Positions 23,401 to 35,986 of a stretch of 64,000 nt of DNA are shown here, one piece after another (position 1 is the first letter of the stretch; each line of letters begins with the position of its first letter). The DNA lies in NCBI RefSeq assembly GCF_001411555.2, contig NC_049903.1:33724145-33788144 (forward strand), in the 5' to 3' direction. This DNA comes from Juglans regia (Eukaryota > Streptophyta > Magnoliopsida > Fagales > Juglandaceae). The position numbers and the translations under genes were made by a program. The notes beneath the pieces are model-generated. The model did no database searches. It was not told the DNA's origin and saw nothing but the letters and a program-made list of their open reading frames with translations.

Positions 23401-26400
23401 TCTATCCTCTAACTATAAGAGGCACACTTTGCGCCCCAAAAAACCAAAATTGGCAAATTACAGCCTCCAACTACAAAATTTTTTTTTTGACAAGTAGCCT
23501 CCAACTACAAAAATAATTAGCAAATAAAACTTTTTTGTAGCTTAAGGATGCAAAGTGTTAATTTATTTAGTGTAGAGTGCAAAGTGTATTTCATTTGATA
23601 TTAAATGATCAAATACACCACTTCATATCAACTTAAGTTTTTGGGACAATTGACGACTGACACCTACCATAATCTTGCAACCCCAGTTGAACAACCATCC
23701 CTTGCTGGTTTTACACATAATGTTTCACACTGAATCTTTGAGGTCAAATCATGCCATGTATCTAGTATGGGCATGTTCAGGAGATCCACTTTTTGCCGAA
23801 CATCTTTATTTATGGTATGGACTCCCGAGGTTGCAAGCTGTACATATTGAGAGATTTAATGCATGGTTATCAAAGAAAACATGCAAGCCAATACTGAGGA
23901 ATAATAATATCAGCAAATCACCACTTGTTTTTATGAACATTAGTTGTCATACATGGTTAAGAGAAATAGATGTTGTGACTTTGTCCATACAAGTCTTCGA
24001 AGCAATCACTCCAGGGCCTTCAATTGGAAAGAAAGAAAGAAAGAAATGAGCAATTGGTACCGGGAGAACATAAAGTCCTCTTAAAACAGTTGATTTGTAA
24101 GAGACGACCTGTATAAGAAACCCCTTCAGCTTCCAACAAAGCCTGAAGTGTACCATCTTCACCAATACCTCCATGCACTGCAAATAATAAAAGATAAGCT
24201 TCGAAAAGAGTGAGTGTAACCCATAATAAAAATGTACAGATGATGATACCTAGTGAATGAGACATATTTTCTAGTATTTTTATGTCCAGACAGCAAAAGT
24301 AAGAAAACTCTTGCAAAGGTTTGAAAGTAAATTATACTAGTGCAAAGAAGATGATGTACATTCCACATATTAGCTGTATTCCAAATAGTATTATTTTATT
24401 AAGGGCAATTTTTTCATTAAAGTGCTGTTTGGATAGTGAGTTGAGATGAGATAAGTTGAGATGAAAGTTGAATAAAATATTGTTAGAATATTATTTTTTA
24501 ATATTATTATTGTTTTGGGATTTGAAAAAGTTGAATTGTTTATTATATTTTGTGTGAGAATTTGAATAAGTTGTAATGATGATATGAGATGAAACACTTC
24601 TTGTATCCAAACCGGGCCTAAAAAAATAACACCAAATCCATGCATAAAAAATTAGTAATAAGCTATCATGTTTTTGAGAATCAAAGAAAAAAACAATGTA
24701 ATATCCCTCCACTAGAAAATAAATGGATGGAAATCAAAACCTGCAATAAAAACCGTTGCTTGAACTTTCTTGGCTTGCTTGATCCATTCCCTCAAAGAAA
24801 ATCTCACAGGTGGATCATCAGCAATATCAAACCCTGTAAACCAACCATGTTTTGTTAAACCTTCCATGAGATCATTTATTACTGTGTTCCGCAACTGAGA
24901 TGTCAGTGCAGCCCGAGCTGGTTCAATTGCCTCTATGCATGCAGCAATCACTTCCTCTGTTGTGTGTCTTAGCACAAGAGAATAACTGTAGTAAAAGAAA
25001 CAGGTTACAACTACAAATATTGTATAAAAAAATGTACAAAAAGCAACAGAATGTCTTCACAAACGAACCTATACATGCGTTAAAAATACAAAAACTTGGT
25101 GATGTGAATCTAACTCTTCAACTGTAATATAATGAATACATTGAATATTTGTCAGACCCTTGAAAGACTGTCATTTGGTAGAATGATTTCAAGAATATTA
25201 AATCTATGTAGAGATGCTGCAAAAATCATTACTGAAGAAGCAGATAAACCATACAAAGTGACATGCTATCTTGGGTACTGGAAACTTCAGTGTATATGAC
25301 TAAAATAAATACCTTATTTGTAAGTGCATGCAAACATACTAAACTTAGGGACACCCATACGTGATCTACACTTGCTGTTTTCCTTTCTTCTGTCCTGAGA
25401 GAGAGAGAGAGAAAGAGAGAGCTACATGAAAACACTTACGGTAATGACCAAACAGTTCTGGAGTTAACATCACTTTCCTCGTTTGAATCCGCATTAGAGG
25501 AATTTTCACTTGTGGGGGCAAGCAAACATGGAGTTACTTCAAGCTGTAACCACCAAAATTGCCAACTCAGACATTATGTCAAATCTGGAATGCACTTTGA
25601 CTAAAAATGAAAACTTTGAGGTACAATATTGAATGTCATTCATTTTTCTAGTCATTAAAAAATGACCACAAATAATTTTCCAGAGAATTCTGGGAGAATC
25701 CTTCTAATACAGACTTGTAACATTTATGAAACACTCCTCTTTTATAAATGGCACTGAATCATCTTTGAGATCTGCAACTATACCAAATGTTGGATCAATT
25801 TTAAGTGAATGCAATTTTTTTAAATGGGTGTAAAAACCTGACCAAAAGTCACATTCATGCTCATTGTTAATCACTTTGACAGAGTCTAAAAAAATAAAAA
25901 TAAAAACCTCTAAAAGCTAGTTATGCTTCAGCAATTCCACCACCAAACCATTAGGTAAGTTGGACCACTGTACATACCAACTACTTGCTGAATGATACTT
26001 ACATCATCAAAAGCTTGTAAATTGAGCCAAACATTTGTTCCACTCATAAGTGACACTTGTCGCTCAGATGTAGCCCCTCCAAAAATGACAAAAACTTTGC
26101 GGGTTCTTTTACTATTAGAAAATACTTCACTAATCTGAGAAGATTTTAATCTTCTAGGCAAATGACTTGATCCCCTGCTGAATGATGCAAGATTGGGAAA
26201 CCGCATACAAGCACGGTAAATAATGGTCCGAAGAATGTTCGAATGAGAAAATCCAACCTGGATATTGAAGAGGGTAACTACTTTTTCAGGTTGGGTAGCA
26301 GCATAAAATATATTATTGATATAATCATTGAAAGGATTAAAAAAACTGAACGCACAACTTTGAAGTAATATAATTAAATGATTTCTTGCATATGAATCTA

Positions 26401-29400
26401 GAGATTTAAAGCAAGAGGAAAAAACAAAAGTTCATTCACAAAAGGCATGGAACTTTATATTTCTGCAAAACACTGCTAAAGACACCTTTTTCTGCACAAG
26501 TAGCTTTATACTTTTTCCATCATGGGAAGCTGTCATGATGTCTAAAAAAGGCACTTAATTAAATTCAGAATTACCTTTGAAGCTTGTTGAAATAAAAAAC
26601 TGGTCTGCTCCATTCCACTTATCTGATATGCACATAAAAATCAATATGGAAACCCACATCAATACTGGTAATAAAACTACTTACAAAAAAAAAAAAAAAA
26701 TACTGGTAATAAAACTGGTGAGGATAATCAATCTCCCAACTTACCAGGTTAATATCAGTAAATATTATGTTACCCGATTCAGTCCTTCCAAATTTGCTTT
26801 CAGAAGATGACAACATACGAACAGAATTAGGCAAAAACCATCCATCAATTCGAGCAAAATCACGTAGATGAAGCCTTTGGAATAACAAAGCCACTCCTTC
26901 TCTGATACTCTCAATTACATCTATAGGAAAGCGAGGTGGAGTGTGATAAGCAACCTGCATAGTATGAAGAGTTCTAACTATTAGAAAGATGAACGAGCCC
27001 ACAAAAAGATGGAATTTATCAATTTGTCATGCAATCTAACTTGCAAAATAATCATTGCATAAATCATTTTAACATGCAAAAATGCATCCAAGTGTAATGT
27101 TTAGATACACATGATACACATGTCTACGTGATTGTAAGATGTGGTACTGCTGTACCTGCTGTGTTGGAAGATACTTCCTTCGGTAATTGAAAATTGCATC
27201 CTTTTCTCTTGCATCACCACTGCAATGGAATTGAAGCTCTACCTGGTCATTTTAAACACAATATTTGTTAAAAATATTCATTAGGAACTAACTGATGACA
27301 TCTAGTACATAGCCATCATCATTTCAGCCATGAGAACGTCTAAAAATTTCATTACTCTTTCTACAAACTATTTTTGTTTGCATAGGAAGTAAGCAATTTA
27401 TCCAGTAATCAAGTTCAAAACCTACCATATGTATTCATGATATTTTGAAGTTCAAAAAGTACTTTGTTTCCACACCAAACAAGGTTTAACCCATTGTTAG
27501 ACTTAGAGATAAAAGTTAATTTTCAAACTGTGTTATTAGAGAATACAATTGGAGAGCAAAACAAATGTATACCTTTTGTGTCAATTTTCTCCAAGCACCT
27601 TTATTCCGCAAAATCTAGAAGCTTACTCGACTTTGATGTATTACAAACACTATAGCGATAACATGAAGCATTTCTATAACTTATCTTGTGCATACAACTA
27701 AGCATATGATACGTTTTTAAGTTGATGGTACAAATCCTACGGCAAGGCATTGTTCTTTATAGTGAACAATTTTTTGGTAAGTAATATATCCAAGTTCCTA
27801 TATTATAATTCCAAAGTGAATTCATTATTTCTCATTAAATCATCAAAAGAGGATTTACATTACCTCCTCTAATGGTCAGGATTTGGAAAAACCATTTGCA
27901 GTATCTCTCTCTCCCTCTCACTCATGTTCGTGTTACAACATTAGTTCAAGTTATAATTAATATATCATTAACGATAAGCTCAGTATTATACATGATACAA
28001 AATAGATCAAAAGGAAAAAGAACACAGAGAGAGTTCATACCTCAGTTGGCAGTAGTACAACAGGCTGGCAATCCAAACCAGACCCCACATCAAGGACAAT
28101 GGCTGTAAACTCACTCCCTCCTTCAAGAAATATTTCAACGACGACTCTATCATCAATTCCCTATCAAAGATTGCAAAGACCATATAAAATAAAACGTATC
28201 TGCGGTGCATTTATAAGTAAAAAACTTTGCAGACACATCTTGAAGAAAAATTTCTGCAGAAATTCTATAGCTTCGGATTGTTTCTATGCGGATACTTTAA
28301 CTAACATGTTTTTCTTTAAATTTAAAAAAGAAATGTTAAATTAGTCCAACATTTTTCAAATAAGTTGGAAAATTGTTAACCAAAACTCACAAAGTATCAA
28401 GAAAACCAGCTTACCTCTGAAATGATTTCATTAGCTTTTGTCAAAGAATCATGCACACCATATGCAACTTTAACGCCAATGCTTGATCCAGCTCTCGTTG
28501 GTTTTACCTAAAAAGTACAAGAAACAAGTTCGGCTTGTCATAAATTTTTTTTTTAGGTAATTACATGTCATAAACTTCCAACAATGAAAGGAAAAATGTG
28601 GCTTACCACTACTTTCCCAGTGTAAGGGTCCAGCTGATTTCTAGAAAACCACTTTGGTAGTTCAGATTCATCCCTTACACTTCCCTAAAAGTCATTCCAG
28701 CAGTCAGCAGAACCAAAGAGTTCACAATTTCAACCAAAGCTCAAAAACTCAAACTAAAAGAACACCACTTGAATCTGTCTCATATCTCAGAAGAACAATT
28801 GAGATAGAAAGTAGAATCAGAGGTAGTCATTAAGCAGAAACTGGCAATGAAGAGTTTTAATCATCCACTAAACCATTAAAAGAGGTGCAACATTCCAAAA
28901 CCCAAAATAGAAAAAATGTTTTTTAATAATACTTATCAATAAAAAAACTTCCCACTGCATGGGAGCTGGCAATTTCAAAAGAAGCTAAGGCTCCTCTCAA
29001 TTACAGACAAGGGTATTATGGCACACTTGTGGTGCTAAACATGATATTAAAAAAAAAAAAAAACATATGTACTTGGGAAAAATTTCATGGCTTTGTTACA
29101 AAAAATGCAGTGTATGCACTAGTAACAGACATATAATCATCTGTACTGGGGGGAAAACATGACATGGTGATTATTTATCAACAGATACAACTTGGTTGAG
29201 AAAATACCTGCACTAAAAAACTAGGTACTGTTATGAATCCCTGTTTACTGAGCTCCAAGGAGGCATCATACTGCCAATTATTCAATGAGACAAATAGTTA
29301 GTGTTTTCCCTAACAAAGAAGTTGAAAATTGTGGCAAAAGCGACATTAAGGCTTCGTTTGGATGTTGAGGACCTGAGGTGATCTTAGATGATCTAATTTG

Positions 29401-32400
29401 AGATGTGTTTGAATGTAAATATGTTGAGATATGTGTTTGAATGTATGAAGTAGGTTGAGATGGGTTTAACTTTTTTATAAGAAGTTGAAAAAGTATTGGG
29501 TCCCATCAATGATTGGTTTGAGATGAGTTGAGTTGATTTCAACAACCAAATACACCCCAAAGGGAATACTAAAGAGAGGCCAAGATGTGCTTTTGTGCAG
29601 ATCATCCATGGAGCTGGAAAACAATGATAATTATAGCACTTTGCCTATCTGAGGTTCTGATTGTGAAAATTATAGAAGGTCCACGCTGCTAATTTAGGAT
29701 ACATATCATAATTAGTAAAAATTCAAAACTTCCATCATTAAAGATTTCAAACATGAAGATAAAAGAGCTCTTTTAGGCTTTGTTTGGGAGTTTTTAAAGG
29801 AACGAATTGGAATAGAACAGAAAAGAATGGAAAGGAAATTAATGCAATGGAATTGAATGAAATGAGCATAATGAATGAAAATGAAATGAATGGAATGAAT
29901 GAAATCTCTCTCATTTGAACGTTTTAAAAGAAGGGAAAGGGAAAGAATGGAATGTAAATAACCATATTTAGAAGTATGTAATAGAAATAAATGTATATGA
30001 ATATATTGGAACCACATTACTATTATGCACTTTTCTTAAATTCCCTTTTTTAATTTATGAATTGTACTTTATTGGGATGAACTTTCAAATATCATTTTCA
30101 ATTAATAATTATAGGGATGGACTTCCAAAAATAATTTTTGCTTGACAATAATATCAATATGCAGTTTTTTTGCAACTAAACAATAAAAATTACTATGGAT
30201 CTATTTTGATTATCTTTTCACTCTACACCATCTAAACGAAGCATTTATGAAAGGAATGGGTAAAGGGAGAATGAGGAAAAAAAAAAAAAAAGGAGAATCT
30301 ATGAGTGAAAATGAAAAAGATGGGTTAGTTTAGTATTTTAACAAATTACAAGGGTTATGTAGGGACTTTGGTCAATATTATATTAACTCTCATTTCATTT
30401 CCTTCTATTCCTCCCAATTTCGGAGTGAGTGAAAATTTGAGATTATGAGGGAAATGAAGGGATTGGGAGTTCCCTATCACCCATTCCATTCCCTCTTAAT
30501 TAAACTTTCAAACAAGGGAATGTTCATTCCAGTCCCTCCTAATTAAACTTCCAAACAATGGAAAGAATGGAATATTTACAAAAATAAAATTCTATTTTTT
30601 CCATTCCATTCCCTCCTCTCGAACAAGCTGTTAGGATATATGCAATCCCCACAATGAGAAGAAACCTACCTAGTGTGGGCCAAAGGGGTTCGAGACAAAC
30701 TTCTAATTAGGTGCCCCACTTTAGTTAAAATTTGTAGAGACAACTTCAAGGTCCACTATATATGATGTAACAGGACATGAACCAATTTGGCACTTGAATA
30801 CAGAATGATGCCATATAATGTTCTAAACAAACCAAATTATCTTTAACGAGATCAAAAGTTTCTATTACCTTGTCAAATGCTTGGAGACACTCAATTGATC
30901 CTGTGCCAACAAATGGAATATTATATTCTTCCAAAAGCCCCTGAAAATTCCGTCATATGTTTTTACATCCTATCAATCCATAACACCTTAAATAAGTTTT
31001 TCCTTTTTTTTTTTAATACTGACATGTTAATGTGTGTTTGGTGTGTCTAAGATGTAACAGGCTTATAATATATTACACCTGAATGCCACCATCTTCACCA
31101 AATCTGCCATGTATAACAGGGAACACTATGTCCACAGATGCAGCAAGATGTTCCGCAAATTCAGATAAAGATCGGAAACCTTGTGCGAGGCTGCAAAACC
31201 AACAGAATTGGCCATCATAAAATTTGATTTACACAAAGAAAGTAAATACCATACATTAAAATGCTACCTTACTTTTCAAGTTTAAAATCAAAATCAGCAG
31301 GAGTGTTTGAGTATGCCTGGAAACATTGTAAATAAGAAAGAAAATCAAAAGATTATATTATAACAAGCAGATTTTACAGAAGCATGCTGATTTGTATGCA
31401 TGTGATGAGACACTAAAAACACAAGAACAAAAGAACCACCAATGGATTTCTGATGAGAGTATGGAGTTGACTGAATGATCCCTAGACCAAGAACTTGCTC
31501 AGCAGTGACAAGTAGAAAACTAGGGTTAAATATTAAAATAGTTTTTTTGGGTTTCCTTTCAGACAATTGATCTCTACACTTTAATCTTGAACCTTTTGTC
31601 TCTAAAGTTTGGTCTCTATATTTCAACTTTGATAAAAAAAGTAATTCCACCGATGGACAGATTGGTCTTGAACCTTTTGTCGCCACACAATGGGGAGATG
31701 TTGGAGATCCACCACTCCCCAACATGGGGGTGGGAGGGGGAGAGATGTGAAATGCAGGAGGGAGATTTATTTGAAAAAATGTTGGTCCCACTAAAAAGAG
31801 TTTTTTTTTATACTTTCAAAGTGGGGTCCACTTTTTTACAAAGGTTGAGCGGGGTTTGTCTATTTGGGACTTGTACAAATAATTTCTCATATTTTCAAGT
31901 GAGATGACTGATGAAGTCATGTAGGACAGGATGTCATATCAGTAAGATACTCAAAAACCTTTCCTGACACAGGCATCCAAGGAGAGTTCAGAATGTCTTA
32001 GGAATGTCGCCAACAACCTGTCCTCACTTAAGGCCTTGTTTGTTTTTGTAGATGAGATGAGATAAGTTGAGATTAAAGTTAAAAGTTGAATAAAATATTG
32101 TTAGAATATATTTTTTTAATATTATTTTTGTTTTGGGATTTGAAAAAGTTGAATTGTTTATTTTATTTTGTGTGAGAATTTGATAAAGTTGTAATGATTA
32201 GATGAGATGAAATGAGATGAGTTGAGAGGAGTTGTGAAAACAAACAAGGCCTAAGACATCGTATGTTAGCGTGTCAACAAGGGCTTCCTGAAACCGCATA
32301 TCTTGGAGATTTCCAATAGATATATGACAGTCAATTTCTGTCCTACTTTCAACACAATCAATTCTCAGCCAACTTCTTTCCAATTTCAGCACCGAATAAT

Positions 32401-34011
32401 TTCCATAATAGTTTGTCTTTTAAATTTCCATGAATCCTTTTTTTTTTTTTTTCCCTTTTTCCAATTAGTTTACTTTATATATACTGATGGTGCTATAAGA
32501 GGAGCACCAATGTAGTGGAAAGGCATCTAAAGAATTTAATATAATTTCAGTTTCTTCCTTCTGATGCGTGTTTCAAAAACACAGTTTTCAATCACTTTAC
32601 CCGCTCTTGCTACATCACTTCAAATCGCCTGACACGTTATATTTTTAAAAAAACTATATAGGTACAAGACTTTCCCGATTCAATTCAGTCTTATCCCATA
32701 TTGTATTTATTAGTGCTGAGATTAACAGATACTTTAAAGTCCAATAAGAACCATAATTTATTAGTAATCCAGAAATTCCGCTCAATTCATTGAAAATGAA
32801 CATTACACAAACCTGAGCAGAGGATATTGCAAACGCGTTGAGATTGCAATCAATGTAATAGCAATTCACATGCAGGTCATCTCCCTGTTACAAAATGAAA
32901 CAGATTATTTTATCAAACATTAAGAAACAATATGAGCACACCTCCGATCTTGTGTACTGCTAATGGAAAACTAGGGACCATCCATCCCCAACAACAGTAA
33001 ACATGGGACTAGCACAGTTTGGTCGTTTCGTAGTTTGTTTCCAAGACCAAGGAAGGAAATGATCGGGAACAACAGTAAAGCCAAAAAGTAAAGGAGAATT
33101 CATATCTTAATTGTTGTTCCAACCAAGAAGACGGAAAAAATAGGCTTCACTCCGAAATATGGGCACTTTTCGGCTCAATTAAGTAGTTATTAGTTTAACT
33201 ATTAACTAAAGGCTGTATTTTCTTTTCCTGTTTCCTTTTCTTTCCCAACAAATTCCACGGGAACCAAACAGGATATCAACACTGTTAGATTTTGCCACCT
33301 CAATTCGTTTTGTTGTTACGAGTTCTATGCAGACAATCAGAGATCAAACTGGAAACAGAGCAAGAGTGCAGAGATCTGCACACAAGAGTTTACACAGCAA
33401 ACTCGAGAATCACCGAGTACAACAGAAAGTGCTAGAGAGCACCGATGAAGAGAGAAAACTTGTGATCTTATTGAATGAATCAAGAATACTACATTCAGGT
33501 CTCTTATATACACAAATGAATACAAGAACTAATTTGCATAACAGAATGCTGACGTGGTGGACTATCTTAGCTTATCATGCCAACTAGGACATTCAAAAAG
33601 TTGAGCCCGTGTCTAATATTGCCACGCAACTCGCAAGATGTATTTAGTGTTGATGACCAAAAGCAAAAGTACCTGTATATGATCAAGAACCGATCTCGCA
33701 GAGTTGAGCGAAATTCCACGCTCCGCGGACGGACCACCGCAAACGAGACCGACTCTCAGAACCCTGCCTTTCTCCTTAACGCTGTCCTCCTTCTCTACAA
33801 TCCGATCATCCACAACCTCCGTTGCGGCGCGTGTGCCTCGGAAACCGGAATGCCGCGTCTGCGAAAAGCTTCTCGACTTGTTATCAAATGCCACGGAGCT
33901 CTTCGGAAGGACAAGCGGCCTCTGAGCAGCAAAGACGGGGTTCAGTCCAACGCCGCCAATCTGCTTCTGGCGAAGCAAGGGGAGGTTCGAACCGTAAGCG
34001 ATTGAGGCCAT
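20464..34011 (-). CDS. DDL: Tandem D-alanine--D-alanine ligase family protein, plastid-targeted (24 exons)
   Basis: ATP-grasp ligase joining two D-alanines; in plants linked to plastid peptidoglycan-type metabolism (moss DDL loss disturbs chloroplast division). Exons: 34011-33673, 32884-32813, 31316-31273, 31190-31079, 30940-30869, 29270-29208, 28684-28607, 28507-28415, 28160-28041, 27242-27156, 26954-26745, 26622-26575, 26257-26003, 25543-25440, 24985-24741, 24177-24109, 24017-23953, 23837-23668, 23001-22923, 22325-22070, 21639-21594, 21353-21245, 20883-20821, 20544-20464. All introns are GT-AG; the exons sum to 2880 nt (959 residues plus stop) with no internal stop. Residues 1-80 look like a transit peptide. 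Unit 1: CGGPSAER 91-98, HGRFGEDG 179-186, GSSIGV 267-272, TDINL 426-430. Unit 2: FGGATSERQVS about 504-514, HGGIGEDG 649-656, GCSTGV 740-745, EVNTVPGMTPS 917-927. It resembles Arabidopsis At3g08840, also two units and about 940 residues. Confidence 0.93.
24424..24619. mobile_element. PIF/Harbinger-type MITE in a ligase-gene intron
   Basis: GTGCTGTTTGGATAGTGAG ... TTGTTTATTATATTTTG ... TATCCAAACCGGGCC, flanked on both sides by TAA as expected for a 3-bp Harbinger target duplication. It lies in the 24178-24740 intron. Confidence 0.7.
29349..29560. mobile_element. Diverged MITE in a ligase-gene intron
   Basis: Starts TAAGGCTTCGTTTGGATG and ends GAGATGAGTTGAGTTG...AACCAAATACACCCC. Its ends match the Harbinger-type family but its middle differs, so it may be a separate subfamily. 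Confidence 0.5.
29776..30631. mobile_element. GGAATG-rich non-autonomous element in a ligase-gene intron
   Basis: The left end GGCTTTGTTTGGGAG and the right end (reverse strand AGCTTGTTCGAGAGG) are an imperfect terminal inverted repeat. The interior is rich in GGAATG/CATTCC words that pair left with right. A second end-like sequence near 30225-30240 (CCATCTAAACGAAGC) suggests nested copies. No coding sequence is seen. Confidence 0.5.
32032..32251. mobile_element. Best-preserved PIF/Harbinger-type MITE (220 bp)
   Basis: Perfect terminal inverted repeats GGCCTTGTTTGTTTT / AAAACAAACAAGGCC, flanked on both sides by TAA (32029-32031 and 32252-32254). The TAA duplication points to the PIF/Harbinger superfamily. 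It lies in ligase intron 2, between 31316 and 32813. Confidence 0.85.
33311..33591 (-). mobile_element. Probable solo LTR in ligase intron 1
   Basis: On the minus strand it runs from TGTCCTAGTTGGCATG to CGAGTTCTATGC...ACGTAACAACA-type ends (TG...CA). The interior reads like a copia LTR, with TTCATTCAATAAGATCAC as a possible poly-A region. No internal retrotransposon sequence is attached. No clear target duplication is seen, so the ends are approximate. It ends about 80 bases from the exon 1 donor. Confidence 0.55.
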
Positions 34012-35960
34012 GGGAGAAGGAGGAGGTAGGATTGGTTAGAGAAGACGAAAGGTGAAAGCTGAAGGGATGGGTTAGAGATGTGAAAGTTGTTTCGGGAGTA
34101 TATAGTGAAGAAGCGAGCAAGTTGACGGGGTGGTTGCTCCCTTCCATTTTCTTTCGAGAAAAAAAGTGTTTCAGACGGCAGAGTAGCGCCAAATCTGGGA
34201 GAAAGGTGCGTCTTTCTCATTGGACGTTCTTGTTCGTGTCTCTTTCCGGATGGAAATAGAAAATGCCATTGGGTAGTGATCGGTTACTACCCATTTACTA
34301 TTCATAATTTATTTTAAATTTTTTTATTATTTTATTTTAAATATTTTTTTAATATCTTTAATTATTAAAAAAATATTAAAATATATAATTTTACTAATAA
34401 TCACTTCCTTAACTATTAAATAAAATATAAAATTAATAAAAATATTAAATATAAAATAAGTAATAAATAAGCAGTAGAAGAATAACAACCCTATCATTTT
34501 CTTTTATAAAATTGTATGAATTAAAAATAAAAATAATTTTTATGAGATAGATATTTTATTTTATTTTTATTTTTTTTCAATAAAAAAATGCTATCAACAT
34601 TAATATACGGTTTGATGTGCCAATACCTAGCGAGGCTCATGCCATTATTCCTCTTTTAAATTTATTTATCGTTTATTTTTTTAATTTATAATAAAATAAT
34701 AATAACTAAAAGTAATAATTAATATTTATGTAATTATAAAGAGTAAGGTTAGACATCATCATCATTGTGTGTGTAAGCATGATGCACTCATTTTTTCTTA
34801 AAAAAAATATCATTAAAATTTTATTTTTTTAAAAAAGAGTATGCTACACTTATATAATCTATAACATTAAATATCCTTTCTCAATTATAAATTAGTTAAA
34901 CCGGGAAACGAAAATTATAAGCTTACCCTTGATGCATTGACCATTAGTTTAGCTTATTGACCGTTTAAATTTTACAAGTCCTACAAGTCCGAGTCTAGGC
35001 CCACATTCAGCTTGAAGAGTAGGTACCAGGTTTGGTCAGTCCAATTAGTAGTAGCTCCAAACTTAGTAGGGCTTGGGCTGGCGCTCAAGCCCGAACACAT
35101 ACATTCTGCGCATTCTCTGTTCATTGAGATATGATCAATGCCTAATATTTGACACGAACTCAAATAGGATGTAGGTTTGAGCTATCTAAGGACGTTCTTT
35201 TACCACTGGTAATTTCATAAGAGTCCACTCTATCAGGTAGTCATACCAAGAACCTAGCTAACATGTATATATACACTAACTAGAATACATAATTATAAAC
35301 TAGAATCAATGAAAGCGGCATTAATACTATTAAGTTTATGAATTGTGAGACACCGTGCATATATAATTTTAGATGTGTTAACGTACAGTTATTATAAGAA
35401 AATTATTTATTTGTGATCAGTTAATTCTAGCGAAATGATTATTTACAGTTAAAATAAGTCTATTTTGATCACAAATAATCTTTTCGCCGCAAACAAATAG
35501 TTACAAAAATCCATTTTTCTTATAGTGAGTTGACGTTAGAATATTCTCGATTACCTTATTTTTTTATTTTTTATTTTTTATCTATAATGTGGTGTACGTA
35601 CTGGAGATAAAGCTGGACCACTGATACCAAAAGCCTATAGTGTGGTCACTGATCATTTAAATTTACATGAAAGCATACAATCGAGAGGCGGCACTGCACT
35701 TCTTCTGGTACGTAGGATATATAAGTCGCCGCATGCTTTGTTGCTTATAGTGATGCGCATCTCGCACATTATATATGACCGATCAACATCTTATACGTTT
35801 TGAAAAAGCTTTATGTATTTTGTTATATAAACACGTTAACTTTTGCATGCACTAGCTCTAGGTCATGAGTCAGTATTTGTTATAATGTAACAAGAATGTG
35901 ACTTATCATACATTCTTGTGACATTATTATCACACTTTTTTTTCTTTTTTGAAATAAACC
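34012..35960. other. Intergenic region, including the ligase promoter
   Basis: 34012-34260 is the likely leader and promoter of the ligase gene, less AT-rich than what follows. 34280-34900 is AT-rich with no gene. 35385-35527 is a MITE with TATAAGAAAA-type ends. The rest shows nothing recognisable. Confidence 0.5.
35385..35527. mobile_element. CACTA-like MITE remnant
   Basis: Left end CAGTTATTATAAGAAAATTA and right end CCATTTTTCTTATAGTG (reverse strand CACTATAAGAAAAATGG) form an imperfect inverted repeat resembling CACTA(T/C)AAGAAAA ends. Internal ATTTGTGATCAG and GATCACAAATAATC are also inverted. No target duplication was confirmed. Confidence 0.5.
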
Positions 35961-35986
35961 ATGCCAATTTCATTCATATCCAGTAT

